From the NCBI GenBank assembly GCA_023898405.1, contig CP060221.1:1875501-1939500 (forward strand): a DNA stretch of 64,000 nt. Reading direction: 5' to 3'. The notes beneath the pieces were generated by a model. It did no database searches and was not told the origin of the DNA. It saw only the letters and a list, made by a program, of their open reading frames with translations. A program made the translations under genes and the position numbers. The stretch is from Myxococcales bacterium (lineage in GTDB: Bacteria > Myxococcota > UBA727 > JABDBI01). Every line of letters starts with the position of its first letter. Position 1 is the stretch's first letter. This document shows positions 52,565-60,974 of this stretch, piece after piece.

Positions 52565-53968
52565 TTAATATACTGTTCTTTTGGTTACATCGAGCATGTC
52601 AATAATAGCTAAAATATTTTGCTTGTCGATTGCTGCAAATTTTGTTTTTACTACATCTGCAACTGTCATATTGGAAGAGATAATTTGTTCGAAAGGCTGT
52701 AAGTAATTTTCATGATGATTATGAGAAGAGCTCGTTAGTTTGAGCTGATTTTTAGCGTATTCTATGATTGTGCCTATGGTGGCAAGTACAGGTATGCCTT
52801 GCCATAAGCTTGTGCGTCCGTGCTGAATTATTTCTTGATGAAGCTTTATGAGTTGCGGATGATCTAAAGATTCGAGTGTAGAAAAAACCTGATTAAAAGC
52901 ATGTTCATCATAAAATAATGTCCATACTAGAGTCGAGAGTGCACACACGTAAGAGGCTGGTAGAGAATCGGGGCTGCGTATTTCAATATAAGGTTTAAGG
53001 CGTACTTCGGTAAATATGGTAGATAGATGATCCAAAAAATCTCGGACCGTAGCCTGTTCTCCCTTGAGGCCGTGAGCCATAAAATCCCTAAAAGAGCATC
53101 CAGCCACATTGATGTAGTTTTTTCCTCGACGAATAAAATACATAGGAACATCTAATGCCCAGTTGATCCAGGATTCATAGCCGAAATTAGGGTCAAAAAT
53201 AATCGATGGAATTCCCGTGCGGTCAGGATCTGTTTTTTGCCAAATATGTCCACGAGGAATTGCATAAGGACTGGCTTGTCCATCAATAAAAGCGGCAGAA
53301 GAACAAAGGAGCGATAAAAATGGCACAAGACGCGAAGCAAACCTGGTTTTAAGAACAAAATCTTCTTGATTTTTGTAATCGAGATTAAGCTGAATTGAAC
53401 ATGAGCGTTTCATCATATCGAGGCCTAAGCCAGGCATGCTCTTCATGTATGAACGCATAATTTTGTAACGGCTCTTTTTAACCTGAGCCATATCGTTTTG
53501 TTGGGCAAGCGGATGAATGCCAACAGCAAAAAGTTTTATATCAAGATCCTGTGCAGCTTGCTGTAAATTATTCACAACATCAAGAAAAATTTTATTCACA
53601 TCCTCGAGTGTAGCATGGGGTTTCGCTGCTATTTCTATTTGGCCACCAGGCTCGAGCGCAATGGTGGCTCGTTGGCAGGACAAGGCAACAATATTTTGAT
53701 CTTCCATCACTGGTATAAAAGGATCTGTAGTTAAAGCAGACTTTTGCGCTAAGTGGAGAAAAAGTTGTGAAATGCTTGTAGGACCTTCGTATGAGAGCGG
53801 ACGATTGTGCTCAAGATCATGAGCAAACATCTCATACTCGATCCCAAGTAAGCGGTTTTGGGCTTTCTTTTCAGCGCTATAAAAAATTTCTAATAATTGG
53901 TCAAAGCGGTTTAAGGGCACCGCTAGCGGGTCATGGCCATGCGGTCCAAAATCTTCAGGCTGGCTCAT
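52565..53968 (-). CDS. gshA: Glutamate-cysteine ligase (GCS2/EgtA-like family)
   Basis: The first step of glutathione synthesis: ATP-dependent ligation of Glu and Cys. Motifs: RLLGIEYEMFAHDLEHNRPLSY near the start, TIALEPGGQIEIAAKPH, RSCSIQLNLDY and PYIEIRSPDSLP. A consensus AAGGAGTT lies 6 bases before the ATG at 53968, preferred to 54007. The length of 467 residues matches the type 3 (alphaproteobacterial/plant-like) GCL. gshB is not in the window. Confidence 0.9.
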   Translation of the reverse strand: MSQPEDFGPHGHDPLAVPLNRFDQLLEIFYSAEKKAQNRLLGIEYEMFAHDLEHNRPLSYEGPTSISQLFLHLAQKSALTTDPFIPVMEDQNIVALSCQRATIALEPGGQIEIAAKPHATLEDVNKIFLDVVNNLQQAAQDLDIKLFAVGIHPLAQQNDMAQVKKSRYKIMRSYMKSMPGLGLDMMKRSCSIQLNLDYKNQEDFVLKTRFASRLVPFLSLLCSSAAFIDGQASPYAIPRGHIWQKTDPDRTGIPSIIFDPNFGYESWINWALDVPMYFIRRGKNYINVAGCSFRDFMAHGLKGEQATVRDFLDHLSTIFTEVRLKPYIEIRSPDSLPASYVCALSTLVWTLFYDEHAFNQVFSTLESLDHPQLIKLHQEIIQHGRTSLWQGIPVLATIGTIIEYAKNQLKLTSSSHNHHENYLQPFEQIISSNMTVADVVKTKFAAIDKQNILAIIDMLDVTKRTVY

Positions 53969-54046
53969 TGGAACTCCTTCTAGGGCCATCTTAAACATTT
54001 GTGGCATATCAAATGCTGTCTTTAGAGCATAAAGATGGGGTCTAGT

Positions 54047-54853
54047 CTATGTCTCTTCAGTAAAAAGTGGAATGGCTTTAAGTGAGGATTCTACCTTCAT
54101 GAGTTCTCCAAGCAGTGGAGCGTAGGTTAGATTCAGAGTGATGGGAGTTACTGAAATGAGCTCCTGGGCAATAGCACGACAGTCTGTACCTGGTAAGTCT
54201 TGGTAGCCACTCCATGTTCCTCCTATCCAATAATAGCTATTGCCGCGAGGATCTTTTCTTTCGGCAACCTCTGTTGTGTATTCATGATGACCAAGGCGAG
54301 TGACAGCATAGTCCAGCGAGTTCAGGCGTTTTGGTACATTAACATTAAAAAGTGTTCCTGTAGGCCATGTCTTCTTTATAATGCCTTTGCAGAATTCTCG
54401 ACAAAATTCAGCAGCCATATCAAAATTGTAGTCATGGAGGGAGACGAGTGAAACGGCAACTGAAGTGACCCCAAGCATAGCTGCTTCCATAGCGGCAGAT
54501 ACCGTTCCAGAATAGAGTATGTCATAGCCTAAATTTGCGCCATGATTGATGCCTGACACCATGAGATCAGGTTTACGACCTTTAAGAACATGATGAACTC
54601 CCATATAAACCGAATCAGTAGGAGTACCATCTACACTGTAAAATAATACTTCCTGACCACTTTCATGGAGAGAAGCTTTTTGCTGTAGTCTGAGTGGGCG
54701 ATTGAGTGAAATAGCATGAGATATGGCACTTTGATCGGTGGCTGGGGCCACAACCACAACCTCGCCAATAACACAAAGTGCTCGTGCTAGAGCATGAATA
54801 CCCATGGAATAATAGCCATCGTCATTGCTTACAAGTATGAGAGGTTTTGTCAT
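54047..54853 (-). CDS. surE: 5'-nucleotidase SurE
   Basis: SurE is a metal-dependent phosphatase acting on nucleoside 5'/3'-monophosphates. The Asp pair in ILVSNDDGYYSMGI, the APATDQSAISHAIS loop, VDGTPTDSVYM and SGINHGANLGYDILYSGTVSAA are diagnostic. It ends 78 bases before gshA and heads the long minus-strand block. pcm, its usual partner, is absent. Confidence 0.96.
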   Translation of the reverse strand: MTKPLILVSNDDGYYSMGIHALARALCVIGEVVVVAPATDQSAISHAISLNRPLRLQQKASLHESGQEVLFYSVDGTPTDSVYMGVHHVLKGRKPDLMVSGINHGANLGYDILYSGTVSAAMEAAMLGVTSVAVSLVSLHDYNFDMAAEFCREFCKGIIKKTWPTGTLFNVNVPKRLNSLDYAVTRLGHHEYTTEVAERKDPRGNSYYWIGGTWSGYQDLPGTDCRAIAQELISVTPITLNLTYAPLLGELMKVESSLKAIPLFTEET

Positions 54854-54996
54854 GATAGTGTTCCTTGCTAAGGTGTGATAAAAGCTCAGCCTTATTAAAA
54901 ACTGTGGTCAAATTATTTTATAGCCCTGTACATGAGAACACCATTTTTAAGCCGCTATTTTCTCTTAAGTTTTTAGGTGGAGCTCTTTCACGGCTG

Positions 54997-55398
54997 TCAG
55001 TTTAATCTTGTATGCGGATATTTTTTGGGTTCTTGTAAAAAGAGCGTGGCAACTTGTGAGTCACACGGAGTTTCCACTGATTTTAAGAACAAACCTCTGT
55101 CAAATCCACCATTGCGCATATTCTTCTGACGCTTAATTTTCTCTACATCGCTCCCTTTTATTGAAAGTTTGAGTACAAGAGCATCTAATACCTCCTGAAT
55201 ATCGGCAATTTCTTCAATAAGTTTCTCTCGAGATGCTGTCTCAAGTATCTTGTTAGCCTCTTCGATAAGCTTAGCTTTTAATGCGTCGATATGCGCTTTA
55301 TGATTGAGGGTTTCTACTTCGATTACCGTGCTTGGTTGAGCGATGAGTTCAGGAATACGATCGCGAACAAGCTTCTCACAACGAAAAATATATTTCAT
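54997..55398 (-). CDS. MazG-like NTP pyrophosphohydrolase (all-alpha)
   Basis: A house-cleaning nucleotide pyrophosphatase of the COG4997 type. The start CEKLVRDRIPELIA is typical; the metal site is formed by KLIEEANKIL and EEIADIQEVLDALVLKL (ExxE...ExxD pattern). The ATG at 55398 is chosen; the frame extends four codons to a GTG. Confidence 0.85.
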   Translation of the reverse strand: MKYIFRCEKLVRDRIPELIAQPSTVIEVETLNHKAHIDALKAKLIEEANKILETASREKLIEEIADIQEVLDALVLKLSIKGSDVEKIKRQKNMRNGGFDRGLFLKSVETPCDSQVATLFLQEPKKYPHTRLN

Positions 55399-55489
55399 GA
55401 GTTTATCCACAATGCTTCAATATGTACATTGAATATTGTGGATAGATTGTCGGCATTTGCAACACCCGCCGTAAATTGAAAACTATTAA

Positions 55490-55789
55490 TTATTTAAAAA
55501 TGCGAGCCTCAATTTTCCATTTTGAATCACCATTTTCAAAGAGTGAAGAACATTTTGATGCAGCTTTGGCAACTTTCCAATTGCCATCAAAACTTGCGAG
55601 AAAAGCCTGTTGATACAATTCTTTTGCCATAAAGTGTTTTGATTCACCTTGCTGCAGCTCACTTAACTCCTTACAATTTTCAAGATCAAAAGAATTTTTT
55701 TGATAAAGATGATGATGAGCTAGCGCAGCACCAATACAAAGGCTGTATATGGCGATTGTACTAGCAAAGAAGGCATTTACCCGATACAT
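55490..55789 (-). CDS. Small exported protein of unknown function
   Basis: A 99-residue protein with an N-terminal signal or anchor (FASTIAIYSLCIGAALA) and a helical remainder with two Cys (LENCKEL, ASKCSSL). GGAGG stands 6 bases before the ATG, so it is clearly translated. Family not recognised. Confidence 0.7.
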   Translation of the reverse strand: MYRVNAFFASTIAIYSLCIGAALAHHHLYQKNSFDLENCKELSELQQGESKHFMAKELYQQAFLASFDGNWKVAKAASKCSSLFENGDSKWKIEARIFK

Positions 55790-55884
55790 AAAAACCTCCG
55801 CTTGATCCCCCTATAAAATAAAGCGTTGAGCTTTACTATATATTTCGAAGAAAAGAGAAAATTGTTATTAAAAGTGAGTAAAGC

Positions 55885-56199
55885 ATGACTCAGAAAATTT
55901 TGAATGAATTATCTACAAGCGTGCTCAAGGATTTTTTTAAGACAGAAAAACAAGGAGTGAGTTTGACCATTAAGATCAAACCCAATGCATTTGTGGAAAA
56001 ATTATCTTTATCCTCTACCCAAGAACTTCTGCTCAGCGTGAGAGCAACCGCCTCGAAGGGAGAAGCAAATACCAGAGTAATTGAGGTGTTATCTGAACTA
56101 TTATCCATTCCTAAATCTCGGATAGAAATTATTTCCGGTCATACATCACGAATAAAACGTTTGTTGTTTCATGGCTTAAGTGCCAAGAATATTGAGTGA
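55885..56199 (+). CDS. DUF167 (YggU) family protein
   Basis: A 104-residue protein of the YggU fold: VSLTIKIKPNAFVEKL, VRATASKGEANTRVIEVLSELL and RIEIISGHTSRIKRLLFHG. The family function is unknown, often next to yggT or proC. Here it is 7 bases upstream of birA and cotranscribed with it. Confidence 0.9.
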   Translation: MTQKILNELSTSVLKDFFKTEKQGVSLTIKIKPNAFVEKLSLSSTQELLLSVRATASKGEANTRVIEVLSELLSIPKSRIEIISGHTSRIKRLLFHGLSAKNIE

Positions 56200-56205
56200 G
56201 AACTT

Positions 56206-57030
56206 ATGCGCGATGCACTGGATACGCTGAGTTTGCGATCGGCAATCAATGATCTTGGGTTAAACCTGTTTAAGAATAGTGTGGTGCTTCAAACGACCCA
56301 TTCTACCAACTCCTATCTTTTGCAACTAGAAAAAGAAGGAGCTCCCCATGGAACCTTTGTAATCACTCACGATCAGACTGCTGGCAGAGGTCGTCTTGAT
56401 AGGGCATGGCTGATGGAAAAAGGTGATATAGCATGCTCATTACTTATTCGCTCTCCTTGTATGCCGAAGCCTCCTACATTGCTTGCATTAGTGCCAGCTG
56501 TGGCTCTTGTTCAGGCCCTATCTAATTGTGGAATATCGAGCCATATCAAATGGCCAAACGACGTGGTTGTGCTTAATCCCGATCCCAATACCCATCACGA
56601 TTATTTCGCTAATTATTTAAAAGTTGGTGGACTGTTGATTGAGAATGTCATGAGGAAAGGATTGCTTGTGGCAAGTATCATTGGAATTGGAATTAATATT
56701 TCCTTGAGTCCAGGAAAAAAACTTCTTATAGGGCATAGAGGAGCGTTAAAAGAACTGAAACCTGAGATAAAACGACAGGCGGTATTAATGGAGCTGCTGA
56801 AAACTCTAGACCATCATATCGGTGAATTTTCCAGCATGGATTATCAGAAAAAACTTTGCGATGCCTATCAAAAAAAATGCGTATCTTTAGGAAAAAGCCT
56901 TACATTTGAGCACCAGGGAAAGGCTGTGCGAGGGGTGGGGCATTCTATTACTCCAGAAGGAGCGTTATGCATCGAGAACGGGGGGAATTTACAAACAATT
57001 TTTGCTGGTGACGTTAATTTTTGTACATAA
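56206..57030 (+). CDS. birA: Biotin-protein ligase
   Basis: BirA attaches biotin to the carboxyl carrier protein. Motifs: HSTNSYLLQLEK, DQTAGRGRLDRAW (adenylate-binding GRGR), IKWPNDVVV, VGGLLIENV and GIGINIS. There is no N-terminal HTH, so it is the non-regulatory type. An insert of about 15 residues (NPDPNTHHDYFANYL) follows KWPNDVV. Confidence 0.94.
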   Translation: MRDALDTLSLRSAINDLGLNLFKNSVVLQTTHSTNSYLLQLEKEGAPHGTFVITHDQTAGRGRLDRAWLMEKGDIACSLLIRSPCMPKPPTLLALVPAVALVQALSNCGISSHIKWPNDVVVLNPDPNTHHDYFANYLKVGGLLIENVMRKGLLVASIIGIGINISLSPGKKLLIGHRGALKELKPEIKRQAVLMELLKTLDHHIGEFSSMDYQKKLCDAYQKKCVSLGKSLTFEHQGKAVRGVGHSITPEGALCIENGGNLQTIFAGDVNFCT

Positions 57031-57081
57031 AATTTTGTTTATAGTAATCTCATAATGCTGTTTATAAAATGAGACGGTTTT

Positions 57082-58005
57082 ATGGGTAATGAAATAATAA
57101 AAATTTTTATTTTTTCTGTCGTTATTTTTACTTTTTTTAGCGGATGTGAAAATAAGAAAATAAATTCTATAAAGCCGGTCAATAATGATTATGTTAGCAG
57201 TAATTATCCTGTGATTGAAAATGGTCAATTAGTTTATAGCCCTGGTGCTAAAAATACTGAACCTCAGGAAGAAATAGTTGAAGAAGTGCCTATCTATGAG
57301 GAAGTTCCAGTCGAAACAATCAGTGAAGATGTTCCCGTAGAAGAAGAGCTGCCCACTGAAACTCCGGTTGTTCCAGAATATCCTGTAAATGGTTTTGACG
57401 GTGTACAGCCCACACCACCACCTTTTGGGCCGCCCCCCCCGATTGATGATGAATTTTTGGATGATGATTATTTTGATGATGACGGATATTTTGTTGCCGG
57501 CGTGTGTGGAGATGGCAAGCGAAGCATTACTGAACAGTGTGACGATGGCAACGATGATAATACTGATGGCTGTAATGTGCTGTGCAGATTTCCTGTTTGC
57601 GGCAATGGTGTTTTAGAAAAAAATGAGTGGTGTGATGATGGCAATGTCGTTGATGGCGATGGTTGCAATAAAGTATGCGAATTTGAGCGCTGCGGTAACG
57701 GAAGCATAGATACGGGCGAGCAATGTGATGACGGCAATACAGATAACGGAGATGGTTGCTCCAAGTGCTGTTGGCGAGAAGAATGTGGGAATAACGTAGT
57801 GGATCCCAATGAAGATTGCGATGACGGTAACAAAGATAACGGAGATGGCTGTGATCAATTTTGCCAGTTAGAGATTTGTGGCAATGGCATCATTACTCGA
57901 AATGAGCAGTGCGATGATGGCAATCATCTAGATGGTGATGGCTGTAGTTCAACCTGCACTTTAGAAGTGCCCACTCATCTCAAGTCAAAAGACAGCGATA
58001 CTTAG
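57082..58005 (+). CDS. Cysteine-rich repeat lipoprotein (five DUF4215 repeats)
   Basis: The lipobox is FFSGC (Cys about 22). The next 110 residues are acidic and Pro-rich (EEIVEEVPIYEEVPVE, PTPPPFGPPPP), a likely surface stalk. Then come five repeats of the CGxG...EQCDDGN...DGC...C type, covering residues about 145-295. DUF4215 repeats are typical of myxobacterial and related surface proteins; the Asp-Asp-Gly-Asn cores may bind calcium. It is a single gene between birA and aguA. Confidence 0.93.
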   Translation: MGNEIIKIFIFSVVIFTFFSGCENKKINSIKPVNNDYVSSNYPVIENGQLVYSPGAKNTEPQEEIVEEVPIYEEVPVETISEDVPVEEELPTETPVVPEYPVNGFDGVQPTPPPFGPPPPIDDEFLDDDYFDDDGYFVAGVCGDGKRSITEQCDDGNDDNTDGCNVLCRFPVCGNGVLEKNEWCDDGNVVDGDGCNKVCEFERCGNGSIDTGEQCDDGNTDNGDGCSKCCWREECGNNVVDPNEDCDDGNKDNGDGCDQFCQLEICGNGIITRNEQCDDGNHLDGDGCSSTCTLEVPTHLKSKDSDT

Positions 58006-58070
58006 ATTTTAATTTGCCAACTTGACATAATTTTAGCTTTCAGTCAGAAAACTCTCACGTGAGGTGAGCA

Positions 58071-59063
58071 ATGTATATTCGTCCGGCTGAATGGTCTTCT
58101 CCAAAGGAAATATGGCTTGGTTGGCCCTATGATAAATCTCTTTGGCAACACAACCTTTCTTTAGCGCAATCTGAAGTTTTGAGTTTGATAAAAGCTTTAT
58201 CAAAAGAAAAGGTTCGGCTTGTTGTGCCAAATGAGGAAGAAATCCATAAAATCAGTGCCCATGTGAGTTCTCAGGTACAATTTGAGGTATTAGACTACGC
58301 AGATATTTGGTTGAGAGATACTTTTCCTATTTGTGTGAAAGATGAACACAAAAAATATTCCTTAGTGGTTCCCCGATTTAATGGTTGGGGCGAAAAGTAT
58401 CTATTTGAGTCAGACAGAGATTTGAGCAAACGAGTTGTGGATAGAAAACAACTGGATGCGCATTTTTCATCTGTCGTATTTGAAGGAGGTGCGATCGAGT
58501 GCGATGGTGAAGGAACAATGCTTACTACTGAGCAATGTTTGCTTAATCCCAATCGAAATCCATCTTTAACTAAAACTCACATCGAAAATGAATTTGCTCG
58601 ACTCTTTGGGGTTAAAAAAGTCATTTGGCTTAAACAAGGTCTTAAAAATGATCACACCGATGGGCATATTGATACGATCGCACGTTTTGTCGCGCCAGCG
58701 ACGGTAGCGATTATGGTGCCGCAAAAAGGCGATCCTAATGCACATGTGATGGAGACCATAAAAAAACAACTGGAGAGTGAAGTTGATGCTCTAGGACGTC
58801 CTCTAAAATTATTAGAAATTCCATCCCCAGGTGCAATTATTGATGAAAGTGGAGAGCTTATGCCAGCAAGCTATCTAAACTTCATCATGGGAGATTCTTC
58901 TTTTGTGGTGCCTACTTATGCTAGTGAACATGATGCTGAAGCGATTGAATGCTTCAATAATTTTATCGATTGTGAAGTTGTTGGAGTGAGTGCCCGAGCG
59001 ATTTTGTCTGGGGGCGGAGCCTTTCATTGTATGTCACAAGAATTTTATTTAGAGGCGGTGTAA
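58071..59063 (+). CDS. aguA: Agmatine deiminase
   Basis: Converts agmatine to N-carbamoylputrescine. PAD_porph family: RPAEWSSPKEIWLGWPYD at the start, YADIWLRDTFPICV, FEGGAIECDGEGTMLTTEQCLLN, HTDGHIDTIARFV with the catalytic His, and the catalytic Cys in GGGAFHCMSQ. GAGGTGAG precedes the ATG. aguB starts 5 bases later, so the two-step route to putrescine is complete. Confidence 0.95.
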   Translation: MYIRPAEWSSPKEIWLGWPYDKSLWQHNLSLAQSEVLSLIKALSKEKVRLVVPNEEEIHKISAHVSSQVQFEVLDYADIWLRDTFPICVKDEHKKYSLVVPRFNGWGEKYLFESDRDLSKRVVDRKQLDAHFSSVVFEGGAIECDGEGTMLTTEQCLLNPNRNPSLTKTHIENEFARLFGVKKVIWLKQGLKNDHTDGHIDTIARFVAPATVAIMVPQKGDPNAHVMETIKKQLESEVDALGRPLKLLEIPSPGAIIDESGELMPASYLNFIMGDSSFVVPTYASEHDAEAIECFNNFIDCEVVGVSARAILSGGGAFHCMSQEFYLEAV

Positions 59064-59067
59064 AGAT

Positions 59068-59904
59068 ATGGCTATTAATGTTGGCGTGATTCAGAGTAGT
59101 TACAGCGATGATGCAAAAGTAAACAATCAAAAAATTCTTCACTACATTGAGTCAGCTAAAAAAGCAGGCGCGCAGGTGGTTCTGCCTTCGGAATTGTACT
59201 TGGGGCATTATTTTTGTAAGACCCAGGACGAACATTATTTTTCTTATGCTCATGAACTTGAACATCACCCCCATCTCAAAGCTGTTCGCGACTTATGTAA
59301 AAAATTAGAGGTTGTGGTTCCTTGGTCTTTTTTTGAAAAATCAGGTCCACATTACTTTAATTCACTGGCGATGATCGATGCGAGCGGCGAGGTTCTTGGC
59401 GTCTATCGTAAAAGCCATATTCCTGATGGACCTGGCTATCAAGAAAAATTTTATTTTCGACCTGGTAATACTGGCTTTAAAGTTTTTTCCACCAAGTATG
59501 GAAAGATGGGTGCTGGCATTTGTTGGGATCAGTGGTTTCCTGAGGCTGCTCGTATCATGACGCTCATGGGAGCTGAGATATTATTTTATCCAACCGCTAT
59601 TGGCTCTGAACCTCATGCACCATGGCTTTCAACTAAGGATCCTTGGCAAAGGGTGATGAAGGGACACGCCGTAGCTAACATGATTCCTGTGGTGGCAGCC
59701 AACAGAATTGGTAACGAAGAAGGGCAGGTGTTTTATGGAGCATCGTTCATCTGCGATGAATTTGGTAGTGAAATCGTGAGTTTCGATGATGAGGATACGG
59801 TTAAAGTTGCCACGGTTGATCTAGAAAAAGCGGCCAAAAACAGGGCAGCTTTTGGTTTTTTCAGAGATCGTCGTGTAGATTTATATACATCCTTGTTGGA
59901 ATAG
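59068..59904 (+). CDS. aguB: N-carbamoylputrescine amidase
   Basis: A nitrilase-superfamily amidase that hydrolyses N-carbamoylputrescine to putrescine, CO2 and ammonia. Catalytic triad: Glu in VVLPSELYLG, Lys in GVYRKSHIPDGPGY, Cys in GAGICWDQWFPEAAR. The start lies 4 bases behind aguA, with GAGGCGG inside the aguA end. Confidence 0.95.
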   Translation: MAINVGVIQSSYSDDAKVNNQKILHYIESAKKAGAQVVLPSELYLGHYFCKTQDEHYFSYAHELEHHPHLKAVRDLCKKLEVVVPWSFFEKSGPHYFNSLAMIDASGEVLGVYRKSHIPDGPGYQEKFYFRPGNTGFKVFSTKYGKMGAGICWDQWFPEAARIMTLMGAEILFYPTAIGSEPHAPWLSTKDPWQRVMKGHAVANMIPVVAANRIGNEEGQVFYGASFICDEFGSEIVSFDDEDTVKVATVDLEKAAKNRAAFGFFRDRRVDLYTSLLE

Positions 59905-59933
59905 AAATACATAAAAACTAAAGGCCGCTAAAA

Positions 59934-60725
59934 GTGAATGACGCTCAAGAAAAAAATAATAATTCTTCCAATAATCATTTTGATCCATGGGGAAAATATA
60001 GCGTTGATAACAAGGATAAAAGACTTTTAAGTGGCCCGAAGCGGCGCCTTCAAGATGTCCGCATGCTTATGAGTATTTCGCTTGAGTTCGTCAAAGGATT
60101 TAGAGCCCTCTATAAAGTGGGGCCATGCACCACTTTTTTTGGCTCAGCACGCTTTCATAGTAGCCACCGATATTATGATCTTGCTCGAGAAACCGCTCGT
60201 TTAGTTGCTCAGTCGGGATATACCATCATGACAGGAGGCGGGCCTGGGATAATGGAGGCTTCTAACCGTGGAGCAAAAGATGTTGATGGACGTTCTGTGG
60301 CTTGCAATGTGATGCTGCCTCATGAACAACAGCCAAATCCCTACTTAGATCTGTCGGTAGAATTTAAGCACTTTTTTGTGCGCAAAGTGATGTTGCTGCG
60401 TTATTCGTATGCTTTTGTAGTGTTTCCTGGCGGTTTTGGAACGCTTGATGAGGTTTTTGAAACCCTTACTCTAGAACAGACGCAAAAGATTAGCAATTTC
60501 CCCATTGTCATGATGGGGACAGATTTTTGGAAACCGATGAGAGATTTTATTGACAATACGCTCGTCAAAAATCGAACTATTGGCAAAAATGATCTTGATC
60601 TTATTTACTACACCGATGACCCAGAAGAGGCCTTGTCTTGCATTTTGTCTTGTACTGAAAAGCGCTTTGGAGTGAAAAGCAAAATGCCAAGAAAACCTTT
60701 TGAACGATGTGATGAGAGCAAGTAA
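59934..60725 (+). CDS. LOG-family nucleotide 5'-monophosphate phosphoribohydrolase-like protein
   Basis: The Rossmann-type LOG (TIGR00730) family removes the base from nucleoside monophosphates. Motifs: TTFFGSARF, GYTIMTGGGPGIMEASNRGA, and the catalytic PGGFGTLDEVFETLTLEQ. About 60 residues precede the domain. It starts with GTG 30 bases behind aguB and is probably in the same operon; the substrate cannot be told from sequence. Confidence 0.88.
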   Translation: MNDAQEKNNNSSNNHFDPWGKYSVDNKDKRLLSGPKRRLQDVRMLMSISLEFVKGFRALYKVGPCTTFFGSARFHSSHRYYDLARETARLVAQSGYTIMTGGGPGIMEASNRGAKDVDGRSVACNVMLPHEQQPNPYLDLSVEFKHFFVRKVMLLRYSYAFVVFPGGFGTLDEVFETLTLEQTQKISNFPIVMMGTDFWKPMRDFIDNTLVKNRTIGKNDLDLIYYTDDPEEALSCILSCTEKRFGVKSKMPRKPFERCDESK

Positions 60726-60784
60726 AGCTGCAGAAATCTTAGCTTTGAGATTTAAAAAGCTTAGAAGCGCGCAATGTTTTTATG

Positions 60785-60861
60785 TGGTCGGAGTGACAGG
60801 ATTTGAACCTGCGACCCCTAGACCCCCAGTCTAGTGCGCTACCAAACTGCGCCACACTCCG
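60785..60861 (-). tRNA. tRNA-Pro (anticodon GGG)
   Basis: A 77-base cloverleaf: acceptor CGGAGTG / CACTCCG, D-arm GGCGCAGTTTGGTAGCGC, anticodon loop CTGGGGG, T-arm CAGGTTCAAATCCTG, encoded CCA. Confidence 0.97.
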
Positions 60862-60878
60862 TTACCGACCAAGGGCGT

Positions 60879-60906
60879 ATGCTAAAGAAATTGAAGCACT
60901 TGTCAA
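60879..60906 (-). promoter_or_regulatory. Promoter of tRNA-Pro
   Basis: On the minus strand TTGACA (60901-60906), a 16-base spacer and TAGCAT (60879-60884) lie 17 bases before the tRNA. Confidence 0.55.
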
Positions 60907-60974
60907 GCGATGCTAAAGGATAATGATGCTTTTTACTGTTATGCTATGTCTCCTAAGTTGAAACGGGGTTGTTG

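Noticed and set aside
57389..57616. Asp/Met-rich frame overlapping the cysteine-rich gene
   Set aside because: It is an out-of-frame shadow of the acidic spacer and first repeats.
57468..57833. 121-codon minus-strand frame rich in Ser/Pro/Leu
   Set aside because: It is the antisense of the cysteine-rich repeats and repeats only because they do.
58021..58050. Promoter TTGACA before aguA
   Set aside because: A perfect -35 is present, but no acceptable -10 follows at 15-19 bases.
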